A DNA stretch of 64,000 bases, taken from the NCBI RefSeq assembly GCF_001417955.2, contig NZ_LKTM01000079.1, forward strand, positions 1 through 64,000, read 5' to 3'. Position 1 is the stretch's first letter. Each line of letters starts with the position of its first letter. Below the pieces are notes generated by a model. It made no database searches, was not told the DNA's origin, and worked only from the letters and a program-made list of their open reading frames with translations. The position numbers and the translations under genes were made by a program. This stretch comes from Mycobacterium gordonae. Its GTDB lineage: Bacteria; Actinomycetota; Actinomycetes; Mycobacteriales; Mycobacteriaceae. Of this stretch, positions 1 through 8,601 are shown piece after piece.

Positions 1-288
1 TGCGTACGGGTTGCTGCCCAGGCTGCCGAGGCCACCGTTGGTCACCTCCGGACACGCAACGGTGACCACGAAGTAGATCTGGTGGTGGTGCGTGACGACG
101 GCCGGGTTCTTGCCATCGAGGTGAAACTGGCTGCAACAGTCGACGATCGAGACACCGCGCATCTGCGCTGGCTGGCCGAGCACCTGCGCGCGGACTTGCT
201 CGACGCGATCATCATCAATACCGGACCCAATGCCTACCGATGCCCCGACGGCATCGGCGTGGTCCCCCTTGCGCTGCTGGGTCCGTGA
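1..288 (+). CDS. DUF4143-type ATPase C-terminal fragment (5' end outside window)
   Basis: The reading frame is open from base 1 and ends at TGA 286-288, so only about 95 C-terminal residues are visible. It contains HLRTRNGDHEVDLVV followed by an IEVKL motif. This E-x-D...E-x-K pattern is typical of the PD-(D/E)XK-like DUF4143 domain found at the C terminus of archaeal/bacterial AAA+ ATPases of the DUF4143 family, whose cellular role is unsettled. The AAA+ part would lie upstream and cannot be checked. The gene ends about 150 bp before an orphan tmRNA-like 3' end, so it may belong to an integrated element. Confidence 0.75.
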   Translation, partial: CVRVAAQAAEATVGHLRTRNGDHEVDLVVVRDDGRVLAIEVKLAATVDDRDTAHLRWLAEHLRADLLDAIIINTGPNAYRCPDGIGVVPLALLGP

Positions 289-434
289 TGGTGCGGAACC
301 TGCCGTTAATGGAGACGGTGCGCTGTGTTGACGCCGTCAACACGCCGAACCGAAAACCGCAGGTGACGAACGGCCCTGAAATTGATCGAGAACGGCCAAA
401 AGCCCAGGTAGAGGCGTTGACGAAGACCGAATCC

Positions 435-461
435 AGGGGTTCGAGTCCCCTTAGCTCCACC
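435..461 (+). other. Orphan tmRNA/tRNA-like 3' end (T arm plus acceptor strand), possible att site
   Basis: A 5-bp T stem with a TTCGAGT loop (435-451) is followed by TAGCTCC (452-458), a discriminator A and CC. The terminal AGCTCCACC matches the way bacterial tmRNA (ssrA) genes end. No matching 5' acceptor strand, D/anticodon arms or tag-peptide reading frame lies at the required distance upstream, where a DUF4143 gene sits instead. It is therefore a 3' fragment, as left when an element integrates into the 3' end of ssrA or a tRNA. No integrase is visible in the window. A degenerate tRNA is the alternative. Confidence 0.5.
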
Positions 462-466
462 CACAG

Positions 467-497
467 AAACCCGAAGTCAGATGGCTTCGGGTTTTTT
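467..497 (+). terminator. Rho-independent terminator
   Basis: The arms AAACCCGAAG (467-476) and CTTCGGGTTT (485-494) are perfectly complementary across an 8-nt loop and run into a T tract ending at 497. It directly follows the tmRNA-like 3' end, as an ssrA or tRNA terminator would. Confidence 0.85.
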
Positions 498-599
498 GCT
501 GCAGCGAAATTCGTGAGTTAGCCCTCCAAGCCGCTCCCCGCAACCCGTCGGGTTACGCTCAGATCGACCGATCACCCAGCGCAGGATCTACCGAAAGCC

Positions 600-860
600 A
601 TGATGTCCGAGGAACAGACGAAAGACGTCCCGCCGGATCGCCTCTCCATTGATCCGCGCAGCCCGTTCTACAGCGAAGAGGCCCTGAGCCGCGACGTAGG
701 CATTCGCTTCAACGGCGTCGAGAAAACCAACGTCCACGAATACGACGTTGCCGAGGGTTGGGTGCGTGTTGAAGTCCCCACAGCCAAAGATCGCCGCGGA
801 AATCCCATGGTCATCAAGCTGAGCGGTACGGTCGAACCGTATTTCCGCCCGGCGGAATAG
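600..860 (+). CDS. DUF3297 family protein
   Basis: This 86-residue acidic protein contains the family's recognisable core: LSIDPRSPFYSEE, then VGIRFNGVEKTNVHEYDV, then GWVRVEV and a C-terminal VEPYF. It spans the whole length typical of DUF3297, a small conserved bacterial family of unknown function. Two ATG codons (600 and 603) are possible starts. It stands alone on the plus strand and converges on the PPOX gene with only 2 bp between stops. The family match is confident; the function is unknown. Confidence 0.85.
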   Translation: MMSEEQTKDVPPDRLSIDPRSPFYSEEALSRDVGIRFNGVEKTNVHEYDVAEGWVRVEVPTAKDRRGNPMVIKLSGTVEPYFRPAE

Positions 861-862
861 CG

Positions 863-1747
863 CTACCGGCCCATCCTGGCGACCACGACGTGCCGTGGAG
901 TGAAGCTCACGCCGCGTCCGGTCTGAACCTCCTCGGCGGGCGTGCTGCCGTCCCACGTCAGAGCTGCCTCCCCGGACAGCTGAAGTGTTGTCCCGGTGTC
1001 GAAGTCGATGAACAGCAGAGCGGCGCTGGGGTCGACGGCGATGTTGCCGAGACTGTTGAAGAGGTTGTTGCCGGCATAGTCGGGAAACCACAGCCGATCG
1101 TGCACGGCGGTCACGAAACCTGTTGGGCCACCGCGGTGGGAGGAGTCGGCCCCCGCCGTCGGGTGCGACGTGCCCAAAAAGAACGTGTCAGCGCGTTGGA
1201 TGAGCAGACGGTCCTGTGCACGTAGGGTGGACCCGGCGAAGATCGGAGTCCGTTGCGGCACAAGCGAATTAAAAGGGGTGGGGAGATTGCGCATCGTGAT
1301 GTACTTCGGACAGTTGCCGAATGACTGGTCGACCTCGAGATCGAATCCCCCAGAGGGGCTGGCGCTCACCACGCCGTTGATCCGCCAACGACGCCGGGTG
1401 GCAAAGTCGATGACGATCATGCCGGCAAGCTGACCGCTGGGCATGTTGCTCAGCGGGTCCGCCGCGGGAAGGCGGCTGTCGACGTGCAGCGTGCCCGAGT
1501 CGAGCGCCGACAGAAAGCCCGGCTCTCCGAACAGTGGTGAGCTCCACAGTGTGCCTCCGGGGTCGCGGGCGGTCACGACCGCCAGCCGCACAGCACCCAG
1601 GAAATCCGCTGTTCCCGAACGGAGTTGGCCGCGACCCACCATCGCGGAAAGCCGTCCGGCCTGACTGCTCACACCGGCCTGCGTCTGAACGGCGAGCTCG
1701 CCGCTGTGGAATCCCACAGCGGCGCGCCGGCTTTCGTTCGTCCTCAC
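863..1747 (-). CDS. Pyridoxamine 5'-phosphate oxidase-family (FMN-binding split barrel) protein
   Basis: The frame stays open far upstream, but the meaningful protein begins at GTG 1747, which overlaps the TGA of the upstream DinB-like gene by 4 bp (GTGA), indicating translational coupling. This gives about 294 residues. The sequence carries split-barrel features: an N-terminal FHSGELAVQ segment, WSSPLFGEPGFL, VDSRLPAADPL, then PKYITMRN and, near the C terminus, DRLWFPDYAGNNLFNSLGN, typical of larger PPOX-like proteins with two barrel halves. The likely ligand is FMN or F420 and the substrate is unknown. The long upstream extension of the frame is rejected because it reads through the neighbouring gene. 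Confidence 0.75.
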   Translation of the reverse strand: MRTNESRRAAVGFHSGELAVQTQAGVSSQAGRLSAMVGRGQLRSGTADFLGAVRLAVVTARDPGGTLWSSPLFGEPGFLSALDSGTLHVDSRLPAADPLSNMPSGQLAGMIVIDFATRRRWRINGVVSASPSGGFDLEVDQSFGNCPKYITMRNLPTPFNSLVPQRTPIFAGSTLRAQDRLLIQRADTFFLGTSHPTAGADSSHRGGPTGFVTAVHDRLWFPDYAGNNLFNSLGNIAVDPSAALLFIDFDTGTTLQLSGEAALTWDGSTPAEEVQTGRGVSFTPRHVVVARMGR

Positions 1748-2313
1748 AACGGATGCCGACCCGCGAAGGCGACTACTCGCTGAGTCGGCGTTGCCGTCAA
1801 ACCTGTTGCGACGGCTGGGCCGAAGAGGTTCTGCGGCCGCAGGGCCGGGACCAGTTGGGACCCGACGGATTCCGCCAATCCCGCTTCGTCGGCGTCGAAC
1901 TCGACGGGCACATCGACGGCGACCGCGAGATCCCAGCTGTGCACCAGGGTGGAGTAGGTGATGATCCCGATGGCCTGCTCGGCGGGCATCTCGCCAAGTA
2001 CGGTCGCGACCGGAGACTGCCAGTCGGTGATGGTCGACCACGCCCGATGAGACCGCGCGATCGAGCGCTCGACGACCGCGAGCGGGGCCGCGCCGAGGAT
2101 GTCGGAACCGCTGAAGAGTTCTTCCTCGGTGGGGCCGCCCTGTCCGTCGATGGCGGTGGCGAAGGCGTCGATCGACGCGACGGTGTGGCTGAGCAGGGAC
2201 CGGACATTCCACCCCGTGCACGGGCTGGGGCGGTTCAGATCGGCGGTTTCGAGACCAGCGGTCAGGCCGGCGAGGCGGCGATCGGCACGCTGGAGGAGGT
2301 CGAGTGCGGTCAC
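1744..2313 (-). CDS. TIGR03086-family (DinB/mycothiol S-transferase-like) metal-binding protein
   Basis: The 189-residue protein has the family N terminus ALDLLQRADRR, then CTGWNVRSLLSHTV with the first metal-ligand histidine, and STLVHSWDLAVAV carrying a further His/Asp pair, as in the DinB four-helix fold. Relatives include mycothiol-dependent enzymes and uncharacterised actinobacterial TIGR03086 proteins. It starts at GTG 2313 with an AGGA ribosome-binding site in the same stretch as an operator half-site. It is the first gene of a two-gene unit with the PPOX-like protein and is divergent from the CGNR regulator across the 2324-2401 operator array. Confidence 0.8.
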   Translation of the reverse strand: MTALDLLQRADRRLAGLTAGLETADLNRPSPCTGWNVRSLLSHTVASIDAFATAIDGQGGPTEEELFSGSDILGAAPLAVVERSIARSHRAWSTITDWQSPVATVLGEMPAEQAIGIITYSTLVHSWDLAVAVDVPVEFDADEAGLAESVGSQLVPALRPQNLFGPAVATGLTATPTQRVVAFAGRHPL

Positions 2314-2323
2314 TGGGGATATC

Positions 2324-2401
2324 CTAACGTTAACGAAAATAGCTTGACGTTAGTCATCATGGGCTGTCGGTCTAACGGTGTCAAGTTTTTGTTATCGTTA
2401 G
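2324..2401. promoter_or_regulatory. Four CTAACG/CGTTAG half-sites at exact 24-bp spacing in a divergent promoter
   Basis: CTAACG occurs at 2324-2329 and 2372-2377, and its reverse complement CGTTAG at 2348-2353 and 2396-2401. The starts are exactly 24 bp apart and the orientations alternate, giving two CTAACG-N18-CGTTAG dyads between the DinB-like gene (minus) and the CGNR gene (plus). The outermost site overlaps the CGNR ribosome-binding region. The likely use is repression or autoregulation by the adjacent CGNR protein, which is inference. Confidence 0.7.
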
Positions 2402-2404
2402 GAC

Positions 2405-3001
2405 ATGGATCCCGAGTTGCGGCTCAAGCGCGCCCAAGCGGCCGGCTACTTTGTCGCGGGGGAGCCGCTGGCGGTGGACCTGGCGGACACGATCATCACG
2501 GTCCATGACCCACCCACCGACCTTCTGCCTGATGAGGCCGCCTGCCGAGGGTGGTGGGACCTGCAACGGGATCGCCTGCCTGAGGTCGCACCGCCGCCAC
2601 CCCTGGCGCCAACGATCGAGTTGCGCCGTGCCGTCAGGGACATTCTCGACGCACATCTGACGGGGGCCGCACCGAGGGTGGACACAGTCGAACTCGTTAA
2701 CGATGTCGCCTCCCGGGCCGCCGCGACGCGACGGTTGGCGCGGTCACCCTCGGGATGGAGCGCCCTCACCCGATGGCGGGCCGCCACCGACCAGCCCTAC
2801 GACATCGCACTTGCGGTGGTCGCCGACAGCCTCATCGACCTGCTGGTGGGGCCCGCGCGCGGCCGCCTGCGCCGATGCCAGAACCCGGCCTGCAGCATGC
2901 TTTTCGTGGCCTCCGATGCCCGCCGGAAGTTCTGCACCCAGAACATCTGCGCCAACCGGACTCGAGTGGCGCGGCACTATCGCCGCCACCGCCCCGACTG
3001 A
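2405..3001 (+). CDS. CGNR zinc-finger (ABATE-domain) regulator
   Basis: The 198-residue protein has an N-terminal ABATE-like region (YFVAGEPLAVDLADTI, then WWDLQRDRLP) and a C-terminal zinc finger, CQNPAC..LF..RRKFC..N.C, around residues 155-190. This is the CGNR family, regarded as stress- or ligand-sensing transcription factors. In the finger, the third and fourth metal ligands are FC and IC, and a basic tail RTRVARHYRRHR follows. AGGA lies just before ATG 2405. It is divergent from the DinB-like/PPOX pair and probably binds the CTAACG array between them. It converges on the GH5 gene. Confidence 0.85.
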   Translation: MDPELRLKRAQAAGYFVAGEPLAVDLADTIITVHDPPTDLLPDEAACRGWWDLQRDRLPEVAPPPPLAPTIELRRAVRDILDAHLTGAAPRVDTVELVNDVASRAAATRRLARSPSGWSALTRWRAATDQPYDIALAVVADSLIDLLVGPARGRLRRCQNPACSMLFVASDARRKFCTQNICANRTRVARHYRRHRPD

Positions 3002-3009
3002 GGTAGGAG

Positions 3010-4146
3010 TCATCCCGGGCCGTCGGGACCGCTCAGTTTGCCGATGGTTTGAATCTCGCTGTCCCGGTAAGGCTTTCCATCCGGTTGGAGCAGGTCCTGA
3101 AACCAGGTCTCGGGATCCGTCTTGTACGGATGATCCCATGAGTCCCAGGGCAGGTAGGTCTGGGTCTTCCCGGCGACGAGACCCCAATTGATCGCACCTA
3201 CGTTGTAGCGCTTGGCAATTGGCAATATTCCCTCGACGGTGCTGCCGACCGTCCGGGCCAGGTACTCGGTGCAGATCATTGGCCGCCCCAGCGGGGAGAG
3301 TTCGGCGATCCGAGCCTCAAATGCCGCTGGTCGGTCATAGCTGTGAAATGTGATCACATCGGAATTGTCCAGTTGTATGTTGGCAATTGTGCTGCGGCGG
3401 TTAGGGCTTCCCCACTCGCCTTGCCATACTCCACTCGTCAATGGCTGAATCGGATCCACCGAACGTGCCCAATCGAACGCCAGTGAGAGCAGGTCGGCGA
3501 CCCGCTCCACCTTGTCCTTCCGCTCGACCTTGCGGTACGCACGCGCTGGATTGTCGGGCTCATTCCACAGATCCCAAGCCAAAATGCGATCGTCGGAGCG
3601 GAATTGCTTCAACACTCCCGTGACGTAGTCGTGCAGCGTGCGGCGGTAGTCCAGATTGTCGAGGTGTTCAGCCCCCGGGCTTTGCACCCAGCCGGAGTTG
3701 TGCACGCCGGGCGTCGGCGCCCGCTGCGGACCCGGCTTCGGAAACGGATCCCAACACGAGTCGAAGAAGACGAATATCGGCTTGATGCGATGATTCGCCG
3801 CGATGGTGACAAACTCCGCCAGACGCATCCGGAAGCTCCAGGGATTCTGGGCCCAGAGCTGATCGTGCAGGAATACCCGCACCGTGTTGAGCTTGTGCTG
3901 CTGGGCCCAGCCGAGTTCGACATCGATGCGGTGCGGGTCGAAGGTGTCGGCCTGAAACATCTCGAGTTGGTTGATGGCGTTCGAGGTGATGTAGTTGGCG
4001 CCGACGGGCCAGGCTTGCGCTTGATACCAACGGTTGGCTCGGTCAGCCGACCACCGGCTCTGCTGTGCGGCGGCGCGCGGCACGTGCGTCAGCGCAGACC
4101 CTGCCCCCAGCAGCACCGGTAACTTCAGCACAGTTCGACGCCGCAC
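3010..4146 (-). CDS. Secreted glycoside hydrolase family 5-like enzyme
   Basis: The 378-residue protein starts at GTG 4146 with an arginine-rich, hydrophobic signal segment (MRRRTVLKLPVLLGAG) ending near AAAQ, so it is probably exported, possibly by Tat. The TIM-barrel body shows ILAWDLWNEPDNPAR, whose WNEP Glu is the expected acid/base, and a later ICTEYLAR whose Glu fits the nucleophile; FHSY lies between them. This is the GH5/GH39-like clan A layout. The substrate cannot be told from sequence; a beta-glycan or a mycobacterial cell-wall polysaccharide is possible. The gene is monocistronic, between the CGNR regulator and galK. Confidence 0.75.
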   Translation of the reverse strand: MRRRTVLKLPVLLGAGSALTHVPRAAAQQSRWSADRANRWYQAQAWPVGANYITSNAINQLEMFQADTFDPHRIDVELGWAQQHKLNTVRVFLHDQLWAQNPWSFRMRLAEFVTIAANHRIKPIFVFFDSCWDPFPKPGPQRAPTPGVHNSGWVQSPGAEHLDNLDYRRTLHDYVTGVLKQFRSDDRILAWDLWNEPDNPARAYRKVERKDKVERVADLLSLAFDWARSVDPIQPLTSGVWQGEWGSPNRRSTIANIQLDNSDVITFHSYDRPAAFEARIAELSPLGRPMICTEYLARTVGSTVEGILPIAKRYNVGAINWGLVAGKTQTYLPWDSWDHPYKTDPETWFQDLLQPDGKPYRDSEIQTIGKLSGPDGPG

Positions 4147-4256
4147 CTATTGACGATAGTTCCCCGACTGAGGTCATTGCGCGTCTTTGATCGATTTGCA
4201 ACCGTTTGAGTTGCGCTGGCAGCGACGGGGTTACGGCGCCGATGCTTCCAGATCAC

Positions 4257-5360
4257 TCACCCGAGCGCCCGGGCGCCTCCGGCAGCCCGGGTTCGGGTGA
4301 TCGCCGGGCCCGCGAAGCCGGCGTCAGACGCTGCCCGGCGCACCGCCTCGCCGACCCTATCCGCGAGGTCGATCGGCACTAAGGCGATCACACAGCCCCC
4401 GAAGCCGCCGCCGGTCATCCGGGCACCCAGAGCCCCGGCATCGATGGCGGCATCGACGATCAGGTCGATGTGCGCGGTGGTGATTTCGAAATCGTCGCGC
4501 ATCGAGGCGTGCGAGGCGCTCATGATCCGACCGGCTTGAGTGAAATCCGAATCACCTAGCGCAGCAACGAAGTCAAGCACCCGGCGGTTCTCGGTCAGCA
4601 CATGACGGGCACGACGGGCGGCGACCGGGTCGGTCACCGCGGCCAAGGCCGACGGGCCGCGGTCTTGAACGTCGCGCAGTGATGACGCCTCCAGATCGGC
4701 AGCCGCCTTCTCGCAGGATGCGCGTCGGGCGGCATACTCCCCGCCGGCATGACGGTGGCGTGTGCGGGAGTCGATCAGCAACAGCGCGACGCCGGCAGTG
4801 TCGGGGTCGAATGCGACCGGTGTGACGGTGAGGCTGCGAAAATCGATCAGCAGCGCCGTGGCCGGTTCACCGAACAGCGATGCCAGCTGGTCAAGCAAAC
4901 CCGTTGGCGCGCCGACATAGTCGTTTTCCGCCCGCTGCGCAAGGCGTGCCTGTTCCATTCGGTCGATGTGTGCATCGGCTGCCGACGCGATCGCGCCCAG
5001 CGCCGCACACTCCAGCGCGGCCGACGAAGACAGGCCCGACCCGATCGGCACGTCGCTCGTGATCGACATCGCGCCGCCGGGCACTGGATGGCCGGCTTCA
5101 CGCAGGGCCCACATCACCCCGGCGACGTAGCCGGCCCAGCCCTCGATGTAGCTGTCGGGGTCACCGGGTGCGGTGCCCAGCGGAATGCGCACGGAGCCGT
5201 CCGCGCGATCGCTGCTGACCGTGATCACACGGCTGTGGTCGGGGGTGAAAGTGACGGTGGTGCGTTGCGGTAGCGCGATCGGCAGTGCAAAGCCGAGGTT
5301 GTAATCGGTGTGCTCCCCGATCAGGTTGATCCGACCGGGTGCGGCGAAACGGACCGTCAT
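4257..5360 (-). CDS. galK: Galactokinase
   Basis: This enzyme phosphorylates galactose to galactose-1-phosphate, the first committed step of the Leloir pathway. The 367-residue GHMP kinase has the N-terminal signature [13 protein letters not shown], the ATP-binding motif [14 protein letters not shown] near residue 110, and the C-terminal glycine-rich motif [13 protein letters not shown]. Its length is close to the bacterial GalK norm. The ATG overlaps the galT stop by 4 bp (ATGA), so galT and galK are translationally coupled, with galT first. Confidence 0.95.
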   Translation of the reverse strand: MTVRFAAPGRINLIGEHTDYNLGFALPIALPQRTTVTFTPDHSRVITVSSDRADGSVRIPLGTAPGDPDSYIEGWAGYVAGVMWALREAGHPVPGGAMSITSDVPIGSGLSSSAALECAALGAIASAADAHIDRMEQARLAQRAENDYVGAPTGLLDQLASLFGEPATALLIDFRSLTVTPVAFDPDTAGVALLLIDSRTRHRHAGGEYAARRASCEKAAADLEASSLRDVQDRGPSALAAVTDPVAARRARHVLTENRRVLDFVAALGDSDFTQAGRIMSASHASMRDDFEITTAHIDLIVDAAIDAGALGARMTGGGFGGCVIALVPIDLADRVGEAVRRAASDAGFAGPAITRTRAAGGARALG

Positions 5361-6532
5361 CCGAGTTCCCGCAGCCGCCGGGCCACGCTTTCGGGCGTGA
5401 CGTCGCTGATGAACGCGCCCATCGCGGACTCGGAGGCGGCTAAGTATTTGAGCTTGTCGGCGTCGCGCCGGATTGACACCAACTCGACGTGGAAGTAGCC
5501 GTCGGCCTGGGCGTCGGTCGCGGTGAACTGATGCAGGGCCGACATGTAGGGCAGCGGAGTGGGGGCATACATGCGGTCGAATCGCCTCAGGACATCGAGG
5601 TAGAGCCGCGCGAACCCGTCCAGTTCGTCGTCCTCAAGATCGACCAGACTGCGCACGAACCTGTTCGGGTAGAGGTGTACCTCGACCGGCCAGCGCGCCG
5701 CGAACGGCACGAATGCGGTGAAGTGCTCGGTGCGCGCCAACACGCGACTGCCATCGGCCACCTCGCGCGCCAATAGGTCAGCAAAGAGGTTGCCGCCGTG
5801 GCGCATCCGATGTTCACGCGCCTGCCCCAGCATCGTGGTGATGCGTGGCGTCAGAAACGGATAGCCGTAGATCTGACCGTGTGGATGGGTCAGCGTCACC
5901 CCGATTTCCTCGCCACGGTTTTCGAAGCAGAACACCTGCTCGATGCCCGGTTCGGCCATCAGTTCAGCAGTGCGATGCCGCCACGCCTCGACAACCAACC
6001 GGGCATGGGCCGGCTCCAAATTCGCGAACGACCCGGAGTGTTCGCTGGAAAAGCAGATCACCTCGCAGCGGCCGTATCCGGGCGCGGACACAAAGCCGCC
6101 ATCCGCAGGCGCCAGGATCGGTGCGGGACTTGACGCCAGGGTCGATCGTGCGGCGCCGGAGAGGCTCGGGAACTGGTTCTCGAAAACGACCACGTCATAG
6201 TAGGGGGCGGGCACCTCGCTGGTCAGTCCGGTCGGACCCGGACACAGCGGGCAATGGTCGGCGGGCGGCTTGTAGGGGCGGTCCTGGCGTAGCGCGGCGA
6301 CGATCACCCACTGTCCGGTTGACCGGTCGAAGCGCAACTCCGACTGGTACCCGTCATGCTCGAGCAACGGCCGGCGATCCGGAACCGGCGCTGGACGGTG
6401 CCCGGGCAACGAGAAGAACAGCAAGTCACGGCCATCGGCCAGCTTTGCCCGCATCGGCGGTTCCACGACGTTGAAGGTTAGCTTGGCCGACGTGGATGAT
6501 GCAGCCCCCAATGGCGTGTAGCTCCGCCGCAT
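5357..6532 (-). CDS. galT: Galactose-1-phosphate uridylyltransferase
   Basis: GalT transfers UMP from UDP-glucose to galactose-1-phosphate. The 391-residue sequence carries the catalytic [10 protein letters not shown] motif, CPLCPG in the N-terminal zinc region, and [12 protein letters not shown] just before the active site. The ATG at 6532 abuts a degenerate DUF1906 remnant; an internal ATG at 6454 ([10 protein letters not shown]) is an equally good or better start because homologous N termini usually begin near ADGR. The gene appears intact, whereas in M. tuberculosis H37Rv galT is annotated in two parts (from memory). It forms an operon with galK. Confidence 0.93.
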   Translation of the reverse strand: MRRSYTPLGAASSTSAKLTFNVVEPPMRAKLADGRDLLFFSLPGHRPAPVPDRRPLLEHDGYQSELRFDRSTGQWVIVAALRQDRPYKPPADHCPLCPGPTGLTSEVPAPYYDVVVFENQFPSLSGAARSTLASSPAPILAPADGGFVSAPGYGRCEVICFSSEHSGSFANLEPAHARLVVEAWRHRTAELMAEPGIEQVFCFENRGEEIGVTLTHPHGQIYGYPFLTPRITTMLGQAREHRMRHGGNLFADLLAREVADGSRVLARTEHFTAFVPFAARWPVEVHLYPNRFVRSLVDLEDDELDGFARLYLDVLRRFDRMYAPTPLPYMSALHQFTATDAQADGYFHVELVSIRRDADKLKYLAASESAMGAFISDVTPESVARRLRELG

Positions 6533-6535
6533 TCC

Positions 6536-6605
6536 TCGGTAAGCACGTCGTTGACGTCGACTTCTCGGGCCCCTCGGGGTCGATCTGCTGCCGGACCAGG
6601 CTGTG
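6536..6605 (-). pseudogene. Degenerate 3' remnant of a DUF1906 (Rv2525c-like) gene
   Basis: The minus strand encodes WSGSR, and in another frame EVDVNDVLTE. These match WSGSR and EVDVNDILAA near the C terminus of the intact DUF1906 gene at 19658-20461. At the nucleotide level GTCGTTGACGTC and CGGACCAGGCT are shared with 19695-19815 in the same order and orientation. Relative to the intact gene the copy lacks roughly 80 bp internally and has a 1-bp difference, so it cannot code for protein. It lies between galT and DUF2252. Confidence 0.6.
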
Positions 6606-6699
6606 TTAACGGCATCTGCACGCTCCTGGCAGTGTGGGGGTCAGGGGTTCGCCAGGTTTCCCTGGACTTACCCGGTAACGATCGGGGTATCTAGCCGAT

Positions 6700-8121
6700 A
6701 TGGATCGCGATGCAGGGGCCGGCGGGCACACCGTACTCGCCGACGCCGACGCCGCCCCGTATCGGTCGTTGCGGCAGCGACCGGTGACACGGGCCGAGCG
6801 CTACGCGCTTGGCAAGAGTCTGCGTAAGCGGGTGCCGCGTAAGTCGCTGGCCGACTGGGCGGCGCCTTCCAACCGTCCCGACCCCGTGGACCTGATCAAC
6901 ATCAGTCACCAGGGGAGGGATGACCGGCTGATCCCGATCCGGGTCGGCCGCATGGTCGACTCGCCGTACGGCTTTCTGCGCGGGTCCGCGGTGGTGATGG
7001 CCGAGGACGTCGCGCACCTGCCGGCAACTGGTATCTCACCCGTGGTGTGCGGCGACTCGCACTTCGGCAATTTCGGGTTCTATGCATCTCCTGAGCGGGA
7101 TCTGGTGATCGACCTCAACGATTTCGACGAGGCCCACCCAGGCTGCTGGGAGTGGGACCTGCGGCGGTTGGCCGCGAGCATCTGGGTGGCGGGGCGCCAG
7201 AACGGGACGTCGGAAGACGACTGCTGCGATGCGGTGCGGTCCTGTGTGGCGTCGTATCGTCAGGAATTGCGGCGGCTTGCCGAATTGCCATTGTTCACAA
7301 GGTCTTTCGTCAGGCTTGATGTCGACAGGCTGGCAGCCGAGACGTCAGGCCGGTTCAAGAAACAGGTCGTGAGGTCGGCGAAGCGGGCGCGCCATCGCAC
7401 CGGCGACCGGGCGTTGCCGCGCTTCACCCACGAGGTGGATGGCGAGCGGAAAATTGTCGAGGAGCCACCGCTGATCACCCGGTTGTCCTCCGGTGAATCG
7501 GCGTCACTGGCCAAAGCACTCGACGAGTATGTCGAAACCCTGCCGTCGTACTGGCGACGCGTGCTCGGTGGCTACACATTGGTCGACGTTGCACACAAGG
7601 TCGTCGGGGTGGGCAGTGTCGGCCTGCGTGCCTACGTGGCGCTGTTGGAAGGCTCATCGGAGAAGGACGTAATTTTCCTACAGCTCAAACAAGCTCGGCG
7701 ATCGGTGCTTGCGCGCTACGTGCACGGTGAATCGGCATGGCACGCGCACCAGGGGCAGCGGGTGGTGGAATACCAGCAGTCACTGCAGACGGTGAGCGAT
7801 CCACTGCTGGGTTGGACCACGATCGACGGCTTGCAATACTACGTGCGGCAGTTCCGAAACATGAAGGGAAGCATACCTTTAGAGGCGATCGATGCGGCCG
7901 CGCTGGCTGACTACGCCGGAGTGGTGGGTCAGCTTCTGGCCAAGGGGCACGCCAGGACAAGCGGCGCCTCGATGATTGCCGGTTACCTGGGGAGTTCCGG
8001 CCGGGTTGACAAGGCGCTGTGCACGTTCGCGCGGCGCTACGCCGATCAGACCGAAAAAGACCACGCCGCACTGGTCAGCGCTGTCGATCGAGGTTTGCTG
8101 CCAGTTGAACGCGGGGTTTAG
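6700..8121 (+). CDS. DUF2252 family protein
   Basis: The 473-residue protein has the DUF2252 hallmarks: an N-terminal RAERYALGKSLRKRVPR, then CGDSHFGNFGFY, LNDFDEAHPGCWEWDLRRLAASI and a distal GHARTSGASMI. The GD.H..N and D.NDFD pair resembles the catalytic and metal-binding loops of the protein/aminoglycoside-kinase fold, so a small-molecule kinase role is often suspected. No function is established. It is monocistronic. Upstream bases 6606-6699 hold no further gene; ATG 6700 has a weak ribosome-binding site. Confidence 0.88.
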   Translation: MDRDAGAGGHTVLADADAAPYRSLRQRPVTRAERYALGKSLRKRVPRKSLADWAAPSNRPDPVDLINISHQGRDDRLIPIRVGRMVDSPYGFLRGSAVVMAEDVAHLPATGISPVVCGDSHFGNFGFYASPERDLVIDLNDFDEAHPGCWEWDLRRLAASIWVAGRQNGTSEDDCCDAVRSCVASYRQELRRLAELPLFTRSFVRLDVDRLAAETSGRFKKQVVRSAKRARHRTGDRALPRFTHEVDGERKIVEEPPLITRLSSGESASLAKALDEYVETLPSYWRRVLGGYTLVDVAHKVVGVGSVGLRAYVALLEGSSEKDVIFLQLKQARRSVLARYVHGESAWHAHQGQRVVEYQQSLQTVSDPLLGWTTIDGLQYYVRQFRNMKGSIPLEAIDAAALADYAGVVGQLLAKGHARTSGASMIAGYLGSSGRVDKALCTFARRYADQTEKDHAALVSAVDRGLLPVERGV

Positions 8122-8601
8122 CCAGTTCGCCTCGCGTTGGAGAGAACAGCGCGGGATTCGCGAAACCACTTCACCGCCTGCGTGTTCAACATCGCGTCCA
8201 ACCGGACGTGTGTCCACATGACATCCGTCCCCGGGTCTTACATACGAAGGCCGCGCATTTAGGGGTCCAAAGTCCCTGCCGCATTTCCCCTTCAGGCCCG
8301 ATGATTGGCGTCGTAGCGACGGCGGCCGAGCCATGACTTGGGAGCCGGGGTCGGTTTGAAAAACGGTTCATCAAGGCGCGGAAGGCAGTCGCGGTCTGAT
8401 GACGCCGCGGAAATTTAAGCAGATATGGCTGAAACGATGAAGCAGTTCGTCCGCACCGTCACCCGGCGACAATGCATGAATTACACGCACCGCCTCTGCC
8501 CGAAGAACCCGGTGTCGCGGACTGGTTCCACGAAAGGCAGCAAATGTCCAATCGATCCTTCTCATACCAGCGTTAATTGCACCGCTGGTTAGAAACGCCA
8601 G
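8122..8601. other. 480-bp gene-poor stretch with a DosR-like box
   Basis: No convincing coding sequence lies here. A 55-codon plus-strand frame from ATG 8425 lacks a ribosome-binding site, and a 64-aa minus-strand frame (8371-8565) shows no family features. The one clear signal is the near-dyad at 8263-8276, listed separately. Confidence 0.5.
8263..8276. promoter_or_regulatory. DosR (DevR)-like box
   Basis: GGGTCCAAAGTCCC on the plus strand reads GGGACTTTGGACCC on the minus strand. It agrees with GGGACTTTNGNCCC, the form in which I recall the mycobacterial dormancy regulon motif, and with 12 of 14 core positions of the symmetric form. The nearest downstream plus-strand gene is the beta-lactamase-like gene about 330 bp away, so the controlled promoter is uncertain. 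Confidence 0.45.

Noticed and set aside
863-2221. Single 452-aa minus-strand protein across the PPOX and DinB-like genes
   Set aside because: The N-terminal half is an arginine-rich shadow of the DinB-like gene; the PPOX protein starts at GTG 1747.
2344-2376. TTGACG as a -35 with TCTAAC as -10 for the CGNR gene
   Set aside because: The spacer is 21 bp, too long for a standard sigma-A promoter; the bases also belong to the operator array.
1534-2508. 324-aa plus-strand open frame
   Set aside because: Shadow of the minus-strand PPOX/DinB genes, with arginine/glycine-rich composition and no family features.
6655-6690. SigF-like GGTTT...GGGTAT pair before DUF2252
   Set aside because: The spacing of about 25 bp is too long for a SigF promoter.
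8371-8565. 64-aa minus-strand frame in the 8122-8601 gap
   Set aside because: No ribosome-binding site, no recognisable family and atypical composition; could not be supported as a gene.
8425-8592. 55-codon plus-strand frame from ATG 8425
   Set aside because: No ribosome-binding site and no motif; too little evidence.
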